Below are positions 55,151-63,425 of a DNA stretch of 64,000 nt, one piece after another. The notes below the pieces were generated by a model. The model made no database searches, was not told the DNA's origin, and saw nothing but the letters and a program-made list of their open reading frames with translations. How positions within the stretch are numbered: the first letter of the stretch is position 1; each line of letters opens with the position of its first letter. The position numbers were made by a program, and so were the translations under genes. The stretch spans positions 310,001-374,000 of the forward strand of contig JAIUOA010000001.1 of assembly GCA_020161295.1 (NCBI GenBank), read 5' to 3'. This DNA comes from Bacillota bacterium. GTDB taxonomy: Bacteria > Bacillota > Clostridia > Peptostreptococcales > Acidaminobacteraceae.

Positions 55151-55858
55151 TCACTTCTGAATCTGTGACAGACATGCCAGTCGCATGTCTGTGAACAATT
55201 CACGGAACCACTGGACTTTTTCTTCATCCTCTGTGGACGTTTCGATGAGATACTGGACCATCCACGATACCAAGTCACCGTTCATGAGCGTATCGTCTAT
55301 AATCCCCTCAAAGAATAAGCTTCCATCTAAATTGATGAGTTTCCCATATAAGGCATCGATTGATTGATGATCAAATGCCTTTATCGGAACGAAATCCTCG
55401 CAAAAATCGATTTTATGACGCACAACACTTACAGGTAGTAGGTTGTGCGTCTCTTTTTTTAACCAAAGTGCAAACCGAAGATTCTGCGCCTCAATCTGTT
55501 TGTAGTTTCTTTCATACGCTGTCTTGGTAGCCGTACCGAACAAACGACAGGGTAAGGGTCTTACGGCATAAATTTCACAGTGCTGGTCATCGCCTAAAAA
55601 AGGGCATTTCAGGTTCTGCGTCCATTCTAGCAGCTTGAATCGGATGACTCTTTTTGCGATGCGTTCCCTATCGGTCTCATCGAAATGATTCCAGCCATTA
55701 TTTATGATGTTTGCAAATTCTAAAAAACTGACGTTTACCGATTCTGAGCAGCACTTGGTACATCCCTTACAGGTTCCTGTTGGCACCTGGACATAAAGGT
55801 CCTCTAAAGCACGCCCTTTTTCTGCGGGTGTTTTATTTATCGAATCACTTAGTTTCAA
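55151..55858 (-). CDS. YkgJ-family cysteine cluster protein
   Basis: A 235-residue protein with CKGCTKCC near residue 31 and CPFLGDDQHCEIYAVRPLPCRLFG, the Cys pattern of the YkgJ (zinc- or iron-chelating) family. The role is unknown. I set the start at TTG 55858, six bases after AGGAGG; the longer frame begins at a GTG that is part of that RBS. It overlaps the end of the PAP2 gene by 14 bp. Confidence 0.8.
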   Translation of the reverse strand: MKLSDSINKTPAEKGRALEDLYVQVPTGTCKGCTKCCSESVNVSFLEFANIINNGWNHFDETDRERIAKRVIRFKLLEWTQNLKCPFLGDDQHCEIYAVRPLPCRLFGTATKTAYERNYKQIEAQNLRFALWLKKETHNLLPVSVVRHKIDFCEDFVPIKAFDHQSIDALYGKLINLDGSLFFEGIIDDTLMNGDLVSWMVQYLIETSTEDEEKVQWFRELFTDMRLACLSQIQK

Positions 55859-56696
55859 CCGAAACCTCCTCACTCCATTTGAGCTTTATAAATAGCCATG
55901 GTATTACAGCCGTAACGAACACGAGAATCAAAAAATATCGCATCCATGTGAAAACAAGTTGGTCTGGAAATCCCCATTTCATGGCGATAAACACAATTCC
56001 AGTAAGCGTTAATCCTAGTGCAAATTTTGATAGTTGAAGGTTAAGTCGATTTGACGTTTTAAAATTGATGAATTGCGATTCAAGAATCCACCCCATCAAG
56101 AACCCTGTAAATACCGCATGTCCCTTTAAAAAGGTCTCTGTCTTAAAGAATAGTAAAAGTAAGCAGCTACCTAAACCAATCAGCATAATCTGCCTTTTTT
56201 TCGGTGCTTGGGAAAAAAATAGCTTCATCATTATCACCGCTAAAACCGCAAGACCCGCTCCGCCCAGGACGTCCACTGGCCAGTGTAATCCCAAATAAAG
56301 CCTTGATACTCCCACTAATCCCGTTAAAATCAGAGCCATCACCCATAATTGCCATTTCTTATAAAGGATCGCCAATGCGCCGAAGAATGACGCCACGGTC
56401 TGTGTATGCCCACTGGGAAATGAAGCGCCGTGTGCCGTCTCCGTCCTTAGGGCCCTAATTTCGTGGATTTCAAATGGCCTAGGTGTATTGAACCACTCTT
56501 TAAGTGCACCGTTCATAACACTGGATAGCGTAAGTACAAAGACCAATTGTCTCGCCATGGCTTTGTTTACACACCAGTAAATCCCACTTAAAATAAAAAT
56601 ATAAAATAGCTCTTCACCAAGCATGGTGATGATGATAAACAATCGATCAAGCACCGGGTGGTTAAAGCTTTGGATCCATAGTATCCACTGTAACAT
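55845..56696 (-). CDS. PAP2 family membrane phosphatase
   Basis: A 283-residue polytopic protein with the three PAP2 phosphatase motifs: KEWFNTPRP, PSGHTQ and SRLYLGLHWPVDVLGG. It may act on phosphatidate, undecaprenyl diphosphate or similar lipids. ATG 56696 follows GAGGAG; the frame extends 5 codons upstream. The extra C-terminal membrane segments make it longer than a minimal PAP2. Confidence 0.88.
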   Translation of the reverse strand: MLQWILWIQSFNHPVLDRLFIIITMLGEELFYIFILSGIYWCVNKAMARQLVFVLTLSSVMNGALKEWFNTPRPFEIHEIRALRTETAHGASFPSGHTQTVASFFGALAILYKKWQLWVMALILTGLVGVSRLYLGLHWPVDVLGGAGLAVLAVIMMKLFFSQAPKKRQIMLIGLGSCLLLLFFKTETFLKGHAVFTGFLMGWILESQFINFKTSNRLNLQLSKFALGLTLTGIVFIAMKWGFPDQLVFTWMRYFLILVFVTAVIPWLFIKLKWSEEVSVETK

Positions 56697-56777
56697 GGTC
56701 ACACTCCTCATTATTCTCTATCCAAAGTATAGCGTATTTCCCGTAAAAGTGCTAACATCAATATAAGGAGGATTGCC

Positions 56778-57035
56778 ATGTCAAAATTAGTCGATAAATT
56801 TAGTCATTATCTTAACCATAGTCGTCCATTAAAGCGCTTCTCTGATGGTCTTTTTATCATAGCGATCGCCATCAGTGGTTTTACGCTTTTATTGACTCAA
56901 TACGAGAAAAGTAAGCTTCCACCAGGTGTTTGTCCCATCCAGCAGCGCACTGAGCTCTATTATCTCTCTATAGGACTCCTGCTGGTCGCTGTGGTGTTTT
57001 CCTTATTTGATGGTAAAAACAAAAAGGAATCTTAG
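56778..57035 (+). CDS. Small two-helix membrane protein, 85 aa
   Basis: Two hydrophobic segments (about 24-40 and 62-78) joined by a loop with PPGVCPIQQRTELYY. Not recognised by name; small proteins with a CPI-type loop of this layout occur in Firmicutes. Strong RBS AAGGAGG. It is divergent from the PAP2 gene. Confidence 0.7.
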   Translation: MSKLVDKFSHYLNHSRPLKRFSDGLFIIAIAISGFTLLLTQYEKSKLPPGVCPIQQRTELYYLSIGLLLVAVVFSLFDGKNKKES

Positions 57036-57069
57036 TCCATCCCTAATCGATGGTCAAAGATTCCTTTTC
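57022..57069 (+). terminator. Terminator
   Basis: AAGGAATCTT/AAGATTCCTT with an inner GTCCATC/GATGGTC helix and a TTTT tail, overlapping the end of the small membrane protein gene. Confidence 0.75.
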
Positions 57070-57099
57070 CATTTTAATCCGATCGTTAATCTGATACGC

Positions 57100-59208
57100 T
57101 TACATAATCACGCGTTTATATGAATTTTTCCCTTCATTCTTAGCGATATAAAGGGCATTATCCGCATAATTGATAAACGCATTAAATGAAACCTCCGAGC
57201 ACTTTCCATGCTCTGCAAAGACCGCGCCCATGGAAGCCGTTATGCTGATGACTTCACCCACATGATAGAATCCATTTGCACGTTTCATGATCTCTTCTAA
57301 AAGCAAGTTGACCGTATCAACTTCTATGCCACTAAAGAATAAGCTAAACTCATCCCCACCATAACGATATATGGTGCCTAGATCGCCGATAACATCCCTT
57401 AATAGATCGGCAAATGCCATTAAACATTGATCACCTTGTTGATGGCCGTATTGGTCATTAAGGTTTTTAAAATTATCCAAATCCACCATAGCAAACACCA
57501 CGTGAGAGTGCTCCATGATCGATTTTTCATAGAGTTTCGGTACAAACTCATTCAAAGCCTGCCTATTATAGACATCGGTGAGACTGTCGGTATAGGACAT
57601 GCGATTGAGTCTGGATATCGCTTGATTCAGGACTGATTTTTGCCGATGGTTTTCGATGGCGATGGCGAGATGTGAGGCTAACATCTCTATAAGCTCGATA
57701 TCAAAAGTGGAAAAAGTATTTGCGTTGATGGCCTGGCAATTAATGAGTCCAATTTCTCGTCCTTCAAACTGCATAGGCCAAATCACGATGCTTTTCGAGT
57801 GATTGCCATCATGGCTAATGTCTGCTTCAACCAGCTTTACTGTCGGGTATGCGTTTCGTACACTCTCAAAGTCGTCGATGTTATGAATGATTACCGGTAC
57901 ACCTTTATTTCTTACATAAGCACTGAAAGATTTATGCTGATCATAAGAGACCACGGAGTGCCCCATAGAAATGCCGTTCTCATATTTCGCAACATACTCG
58001 ATTTGTCTTAGATCATCATTATAAAGTCCCAATGCAAAGGTATCAATCTTAAATAATGATTTAAGTGAGCCATAGAGCGTTTCGATGGTCAGGTCCATGT
58101 GATCAAACGCATTGAGCTGTTTAAGCATATTGTTCACTGCCTTTAAACGTTCAACGGCATCTGTCAAATGTCGATTGCTCATGTTCATACTGAGAACTTT
58201 CTCTTGGATTTTGAAGCAGTTGTAATTCATTTGATCCCGTTTCTTACGATTTTCTTGCTCAATCTCAAAATAGAGGTTCATGGCAGATAACGCCCCCTCC
58301 CAATCAAGGGTGGCATTAGAGACCTGTGCCAGCAACCGGTAATAATCTAAAATGACCCAGTTCCAATGTTTTTCCTTAGCCAGCGAAATCGCTTCTGTAA
58401 TGAACTGCTTTGCTTCAGAAAGGGCATTTAATCGCATTAAAAAATTAATATAATCCAGCGCAACCTGATTAAAGAAGTAATAGGATTCCCCCTTCAGTTG
58501 TGGTATCAAAACCTTTTTATAAAAATAATCCGCTGCATTCATGTCCTCGATCAACTCAAAATACAAGGCCTTATAATAATTGACGAGATTGATTACGGAA
58601 GCATAGCTTGACAGCTGTGCAGCCTCTTCGCATTTTAATATAAGCTCATATGCTTTTTCAGCTTCCGCTTTTGAGATATAAGCATGTGCCAGGGTGCCCA
58701 GCATCACCGCTACATCTTCCGTATTTTCTCTGTCAAGTCGCTCTTTAACTTCATCAATGTTGCGAATCGCCTCATCGGGTTTATCGATGTAGAGATAGGC
58801 TTCGGCAATATTCAGATGAATCGCAAAAATAAGGTCCTCACGAATCCCGAGTTCATAAATCATCGCCAATGCTGCAGTGAAATTCTCTATTGCATCAAAA
58901 TAATTACCGATGGAAACGAGCACTGTGCCGATGTTATTTAACAGTACTGGCTTTTCCCGTTTTATCGCATCGAAAACGGTATAGGTCATGGCGATGGCAA
59001 AATGATTTAACGCTTCCTCCGATTTTCCCATATCAGAATTCAAAATGCCCAGCATGTTATGCGATTTGTAAAGTCCAAAGGCATCATTTTCACGAATAGA
59101 CAAATCGAGGAGTTCCTTTAACCATGACATGGCTGTTTCGCCGTCACTAAAAAGAATCTCCTCGATCTTATTCACTTGTTCCAATATTTTTAAGTTCTCA
59201 CTGGACAT
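57100..59208 (-). CDS. TPR-GAF-GGDEF protein (probable diguanylate cyclase)
   Basis: A 702-residue cytoplasmic protein: TPR-like helical repeats (about 1-350), coiled linker, GAF domain (~395-540) and GGDEF domain (~545-700) with intact GGDEF motif in YRYGGDEFSLFF. It would make c-di-GMP in response to a partner sensed by TPR/GAF. The usual RxxD inhibitory site five residues before GGDEF is not seen. No signal peptide. Start ATG 59208 has TTGGAGG upstream; the frame runs 43 codons further into the permease gene. Confidence 0.88.
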   Translation of the reverse strand: MSSENLKILEQVNKIEEILFSDGETAMSWLKELLDLSIRENDAFGLYKSHNMLGILNSDMGKSEEALNHFAIAMTYTVFDAIKREKPVLLNNIGTVLVSIGNYFDAIENFTAALAMIYELGIREDLIFAIHLNIAEAYLYIDKPDEAIRNIDEVKERLDRENTEDVAVMLGTLAHAYISKAEAEKAYELILKCEEAAQLSSYASVINLVNYYKALYFELIEDMNAADYFYKKVLIPQLKGESYYFFNQVALDYINFLMRLNALSEAKQFITEAISLAKEKHWNWVILDYYRLLAQVSNATLDWEGALSAMNLYFEIEQENRKKRDQMNYNCFKIQEKVLSMNMSNRHLTDAVERLKAVNNMLKQLNAFDHMDLTIETLYGSLKSLFKIDTFALGLYNDDLRQIEYVAKYENGISMGHSVVSYDQHKSFSAYVRNKGVPVIIHNIDDFESVRNAYPTVKLVEADISHDGNHSKSIVIWPMQFEGREIGLINCQAINANTFSTFDIELIEMLASHLAIAIENHRQKSVLNQAISRLNRMSYTDSLTDVYNRQALNEFVPKLYEKSIMEHSHVVFAMVDLDNFKNLNDQYGHQQGDQCLMAFADLLRDVIGDLGTIYRYGGDEFSLFFSGIEVDTVNLLLEEIMKRANGFYHVGEVISITASMGAVFAEHGKCSEVSFNAFINYADNALYIAKNEGKNSYKRVIM

Positions 59209-59260
59209 GCACGCCTCCAACTTCTTACTAAGACGTGTATACCCACCTTTCATGACAACA

Positions 59261-60034
59261 TTACAAATTAATACGATTTTCGAGCAGGTATCCCGTCGCG
59301 AAAAAGAGGATAATCGCCGATACAAGCGTCGCGCCAATGCCTAGAGTCATGGCACTGTTTGCAGCCTCGAGCATTGCGCCTGAAGCATTAAGGTGAATCG
59401 ATTCGAAGCTTCGACCGAAAACCTTTCCGATTAGCTCCACGATTTGGCCTTTTACCATATTGATCACGATAAAGATACCAAAGGTGATCAGGCCCTTGAA
59501 ACGTGCATTTGTGAATAAGCTCTTGAAAAGGGCAAATGACAAGTAAACGGTAAGTGCAAACTCGATTAACATGATGACGCCTAGGAATAACCCTTTCACG
59601 ATCAATTCAATCCAAGCCACATCAAATTCAGGCATTCTAAAATCAATTGGACCCATGCCCATCATGTTCACGTTTAAATACGCCAGTGCCAAATAGACAA
59701 CTGCGATTATAAAGCCTTCCAATAAGGCAAATATCAATTTGGAGCCTAAAATCTTATAGCCGTTATGTGGCGTCATAAAGAGCATGTACCCTTCTTGCTT
59801 AAACAAATCGTCTTTGATGAGTAAAATCAAATCGATAAAGTACAATAAACCAAAGCCAAAGATCGTAAAACTCATAAAAATAGTAAATATTTCTTCACCT
59901 GCATAATTTCTAACCGTTTCATCAAGCTTATAATATTGAAACATGGCAAACAATTGACCAAGTACGGTAAGCGCACCAGCGATCAAAAAGACCATTTTCT
60001 TTCTCATGAATTCAAATTTAATTAATTTAAGCAT
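59261..60034 (-). CDS. ABC transporter permease of GntR-linked system
   Basis: A 257-residue membrane protein with about six hydrophobic segments. ATG 60034 lies after GGGAGG and overlaps the ATPase stop by 8 bp. It is the membrane subunit of an ATPase-permease pair controlled by a YtrA-like regulator. Substrate unknown; related Ytr systems respond to cell-wall-active antibiotics. Confidence 0.82.
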   Translation of the reverse strand: MLKLIKFEFMRKKMVFLIAGALTVLGQLFAMFQYYKLDETVRNYAGEEIFTIFMSFTIFGFGLLYFIDLILLIKDDLFKQEGYMLFMTPHNGYKILGSKLIFALLEGFIIAVVYLALAYLNVNMMGMGPIDFRMPEFDVAWIELIVKGLFLGVIMLIEFALTVYLSFALFKSLFTNARFKGLITFGIFIVINMVKGQIVELIGKVFGRSFESIHLNASGAMLEAANSAMTLGIGATLVSAIILFFATGYLLENRINL

Positions 60035-60728
60035 TTGCAAACACCTCCCGATAGATGTCTTCCAGACCTTTACCGCGTTCAGCGCGGAGTGTTTCTGTTT
60101 CGCCTGAAATAATAATTTCGCCGCCACCGATAAAGATGACTTCATCTAATATTTGCTCAACCTCGTTCACCAGGTGGGTGGAGATAATCATCACCCCTTC
60201 AGAATCGAACTGGTCGATGATACATTCCTTGATTTTCGTCCTGGAAATTGGATCTAATCCATTTAATGGCTCATCTAGCATATAGATCTTCGCACGGCGA
60301 CAGATGGTCAATGTGATCTTTAATCTTGCCTTTTGCCCAGTTGATAAACTTGCTACCTTTTGGTTTTTATCAAGTTCCATAAACTGTATGAGCTCCTCAG
60401 CGCGTTCCATATCAAAATCCTGATACATGTCTTTATAAAACTGTAAGGCTTCCTTTACTTTCATCCAGCCGTAAATGAAATTTTCGGTCGGCATAAATGC
60501 CACAAATGCGCGGGTTTTATGTGATGGCTTCTCTCCACAGATCAGGATTTCGCCTTCATTTTGCTGATGCAAATCAGCGATGACTTTCATTAGTGTGGTT
60601 TTACCACTGCCATTTGGTCCTAACAAGCCATAGATTTTTCCAGACTGGAACTCTAGATTGACGTTCCTGAGTGCTTTTTTGGTCATATAGCTTTTATGAA
60701 GATCGACAATTTTTATCATCGTATTCAT
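60027..60728 (-). CDS. ABC transporter ATP-binding protein
   Basis: A 233-residue ATPase. Walker A GPNGSGKTTL (~36-45), signature region SLSTGQKARLKI and Walker B IYMLDEPLNGLD are clear. It overlaps the GntR gene by 4 bp (ATGA), with RBS GGGAGG. Confidence 0.92.
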   Translation of the reverse strand: MNTMIKIVDLHKSYMTKKALRNVNLEFQSGKIYGLLGPNGSGKTTLMKVIADLHQQNEGEILICGEKPSHKTRAFVAFMPTENFIYGWMKVKEALQFYKDMYQDFDMERAEELIQFMELDKNQKVASLSTGQKARLKITLTICRRAKIYMLDEPLNGLDPISRTKIKECIIDQFDSEGVMIISTHLVNEVEQILDEVIFIGGGEIIISGETETLRAERGKGLEDIYREVFANA

Positions 60729-61087
60729 TTGTTTACCTCCCCGTAACTTCTCACTTTTTCGATTATCTCAACCAATGAGTAGTTGAGCTTTTTCATGCCG
60801 TCGATAAAGACCATCATCAGATCGTTTGCCAGCTGTTCCTTTAATAAGGCTATAGTGGCCTCATCCTCAGTAACGTATGTTCCCATTCCGCGCTTCGTGA
60901 AGCAAATCCCTTCGTTTTCCAGTTCTTTAAATACGCGCTGCACGGTGTTGGGATTTACTCTTAGAGACACTGCCAACTCTCTGGTAGACATGAGTTTTTC
61001 ACCCATTTTTATCTTACCGGTTACGATATCGGACTTTAGACGATTCATGATTTGTAGATAAATCGGTGTTTCATTTGAAAAATCCAT
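60725..61087 (-). CDS. GntR-family regulator (YtrA type)
   Basis: A 120-residue short GntR regulator: winged helix (PIYLQIMNRLKSDIVTGKIK ... LRVNPNTVQRVFKELENEG) with a short C-terminal dimerisation helix, the YtrA layout. It is the first gene of the operon with the ABC transporter and probably represses its own promoter. Confidence 0.92.
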   Translation of the reverse strand: MDFSNETPIYLQIMNRLKSDIVTGKIKMGEKLMSTRELAVSLRVNPNTVQRVFKELENEGICFTKRGMGTYVTEDEATIALLKEQLANDLMMVFIDGMKKLNYSLVEIIEKVRSYGEVNK

Positions 61088-61099
61088 AGGTTCCTCCTT

Positions 61100-61148
61100 T
61101 GTACCACTGTCTTAGTTACATAGTACACCGGTATCCTATGTCAGTCAA
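61100..61148 (-). promoter_or_regulatory. Promoter and likely operator of the GntR-ABC operon
   Basis: TTGACT (61148-61143) and TACTAT (61125-61120), 17-bp spacer, minus strand. An inverted repeat TGTAC-N18-GTACA (61100-61127) covers the -10 and start region, fitting a dimeric GntR repressor. Confidence 0.75.
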
Positions 61149-61157
61149 GCGTTATTT

Positions 61158-63104
61158 TTAAATGTTTTCATTTTTTTCGTTTTGTTGCATCCAGAAGGCC
61201 ATGAGTGCTTCGATTTCCTGATTCAATTGATGTCGTTTCTCATATAGTCCACCCAGATTTTCATAATCCCAAGCATTCTCTGTCATCTCATCATCAAGCC
61301 TGAAGAGTTCCTCCTCTAGAGCTGTGATCTTCGCCTCCACTTTTGAAAGGTCTATAGGAGCTTCCGCTTTAGGCTTTTGTGGTTTAATGACCTTACCAAC
61401 CTTATTTGTTTTATCGCTCGTTTTTAAAAGCACTTCTTCTGCAAGCTGCCTTCTGAAATCGACCACCTGTTTATAAGCGTCGTAATTGCCTTCATAGGAT
61501 TTAAATGTCTGGTCTTCTATGGCGATGATGCGCTTGGCTAGCTTGTTTAAAAAATAACGGTCATGGGAAATGATGAACAAAGTGCCTTTAAACCCTTCGA
61601 GCGCTTCCTCCAGTGTCTCGATGGATTCGATGTCGAGGTGATTGGTCGGTTCATCTAACAGCAATAAATTGACGTCATTCATAAGAAGCTTCGCAAGTTT
61701 CAGCCTAATGCGCTCCCCGCCTGACAAATGACATACTTTTTTAAAGGGATCTGCACCATAAAACATGTATTTTGACAGGTACTCCCTCGCTTTGCCCTCA
61801 GACATATCGATGCCGTCGCGTAAGCATTCCAAAACCGATAAATTTTCATCTTCAAATACGATATGCTGTGGTAAATAGGCGGCGCGCACATTGGCCCCCA
61901 TACGCACCTTTCCTGAATCAGGCGCCTCAAAACCGAGAAGCATTTTTAACAGCGTGGTTTTCCCGCTTCCATTTGGACCTACCATGGCCACGCGCTCGCT
62001 GTAATACACCATCATTTCTGCAGATTCGAATAACTTTTTATCCTGATAGGCTTTGTTAAGCTCAGTGACGATAAGCGTCTCCTGGCCTGAACGTGACTTC
62101 GTCTTTAAATCAAGGCGCATATTCGGGCGATCGAATAGCGGCTTCTCTATGCGGTTCATTCGATCCAGCTTGTTTTGGATACTGGCGGCGCGTTTGAAAA
62201 ACTTGCCATTATCTGCACGAATAGCCCAGTCTCTAAGCTCCTTTATGGCCTTTTCCATGGCTGCGATCTGCTTCTGCTGCTCCTTATGATCTTCGAACTG
62301 CTTCATCATCAGCTCATCTTTTTGTTTTGAATACGATGAATAATCGCCTTTGAAGGTCATACATTCGCGATCTTCTAGTTCGATGATTTTCGTAACGGTA
62401 TGATCGAGGAAATAACGGTCGTGGGAAACGATAATGACGATTCCCTCATACCGCTTAAGATAGTTCTCCAGCCATTCGATGGCATCCAGATCCAAATGGT
62501 TCGTCGGCTCATCCAGTAGCAGGATGTCAGGCTGATCCATCAGTATTTTTCCCAGCTCAACGGTGGTTTTTTCACCACCACTCAAAAGGGAAAAAGGCTT
62601 TTCTAAAAATGAAGGCGCCAGGTTTAAACCGACACAAATGCGCTGATACTTCTCACGCATTTCAAATCCACCCATGGTCTCAAACTTTGCCGATAAATCG
62701 CCGTATTTTTTTAAGAGGCGTTCCAATGCTACGCCCTCCAGATGTTTCATCTCCTCTTCCATTTGACGCATTTCATTTTCTATCTGATGAAGCTCTTGGA
62801 AAGCTAGGTTTAATACATCTGAGACCTTTAGGTGGTCCGGATAGTCTGGGATTTGATCCAGATAGGCCACGGTAGCCTCTTTGGGCATGGCAATCCATCC
62901 CTCATCATAGCCCAAGCTTTTAGATCCAGGATACGTATTTAGCGTCAATATCCCCGCGATCAGTTTTAAAATCGTACTTTTACCGCTGCCATTTGCACCG
63001 ATAATCCCCACGCATTCACCTGAGTAGATTTGAAAGCTGATATTTTCTAATATGAGATTTGTATCCATATATTTTTTTACATTATTAAATGAGAGTTCGA
63101 ACAT
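61158..63104 (-). CDS. ABC-F family ATPase
   Basis: A 648-residue protein with two ABC domains and no membrane segment. The P-loops are GANGSGKST (~37) and GPNGSGKTT (~365). Both signature motifs (LLSGGEKTTVELGKIL; LSGGERIRLKLAKLL) and two DEPTNHLD Walker B regions are present. A linker of charged helices joins them, and a coiled C-terminus follows. ABC-F proteins act on ribosomes, some as antibiotic-resistance factors. ATG 63104 has AAAGGATGG at best spacing. Its leader is described separately. Confidence 0.93.
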   Translation of the reverse strand: MFELSFNNVKKYMDTNLILENISFQIYSGECVGIIGANGSGKSTILKLIAGILTLNTYPGSKSLGYDEGWIAMPKEATVAYLDQIPDYPDHLKVSDVLNLAFQELHQIENEMRQMEEEMKHLEGVALERLLKKYGDLSAKFETMGGFEMREKYQRICVGLNLAPSFLEKPFSLLSGGEKTTVELGKILMDQPDILLLDEPTNHLDLDAIEWLENYLKRYEGIVIIVSHDRYFLDHTVTKIIELEDRECMTFKGDYSSYSKQKDELMMKQFEDHKEQQKQIAAMEKAIKELRDWAIRADNGKFFKRAASIQNKLDRMNRIEKPLFDRPNMRLDLKTKSRSGQETLIVTELNKAYQDKKLFESAEMMVYYSERVAMVGPNGSGKTTLLKMLLGFEAPDSGKVRMGANVRAAYLPQHIVFEDENLSVLECLRDGIDMSEGKAREYLSKYMFYGADPFKKVCHLSGGERIRLKLAKLLMNDVNLLLLDEPTNHLDIESIETLEEALEGFKGTLFIISHDRYFLNKLAKRIIAIEDQTFKSYEGNYDAYKQVVDFRRQLAEEVLLKTSDKTNKVGKVIKPQKPKAEAPIDLSKVEAKITALEEELFRLDDEMTENAWDYENLGGLYEKRHQLNQEIEALMAFWMQQNEKNENI

Positions 63105-63123
63105 ATTATCCATCCTTTTCTAT

Positions 63124-63353
63124 AAAATAAAAGCGACTGGAATTAATTCCCAGCCGCAAAAATCCTATTAAGCCTATCTTACATACCTTAATGGGGTTTC
63201 ACTGTGAACGACATTCCTAATTGCTTGCGCGTATGACAAATAAACCTAAAATAGGTTCAGCATACGCCCATCTGGGCCAATTCTTAAATCATTAAGATTG
63301 TTCCTAGCAATTAGAAGGTTTCATACAAGTGGTGTTCCCCTTTCTTGGATTAC
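63124..63353 (-). promoter_or_regulatory. Structured leader RNA (probable attenuator) of the ABC-F gene
   Basis: From the predicted start near 63353 the RNA has: AAAGGGG RBS (63343-63337), a short frame MKPSNC (AUG 63324, stop 63304), and UUCUAAUUGC (63316-63307) that pairs with GCAAUUAGGAA (63224-63214). Inside are GCGUAUG/CAUACGC (63267-63261 with 63235-63229) and AACCUA/UAGGUU helices. A terminator follows at 63157-63133. The short frame overlaps one strand of the long helix, as in ribosome-mediated attenuation. It could alternatively be an independent RNA. Confidence 0.55.
63133..63157 (-). terminator. Terminator/attenuator ahead of the ABC-F gene
   Basis: GCGGCTGG/CCAGTCGC stem (one G-U pair) followed by TTTTATTTT on the minus strand, 29 bp before the ABC-F start codon. 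Confidence 0.85.
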
Positions 63354-63359
63354 AAAATT

Positions 63360-63388
63360 AGGATAACATGCTCAGAATATTCTGGCAA
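63360..63388 (-). promoter_or_regulatory. Promoter of the ABC-F leader
   Basis: TTGCCA (63388-63383) and TATCCT (63365-63360), minus strand, 17-bp spacer. Confidence 0.75.
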
Positions 63389-63425
63389 GTTACGGTTATA
63401 TTTCATAATGATTCTACTGAAATCA

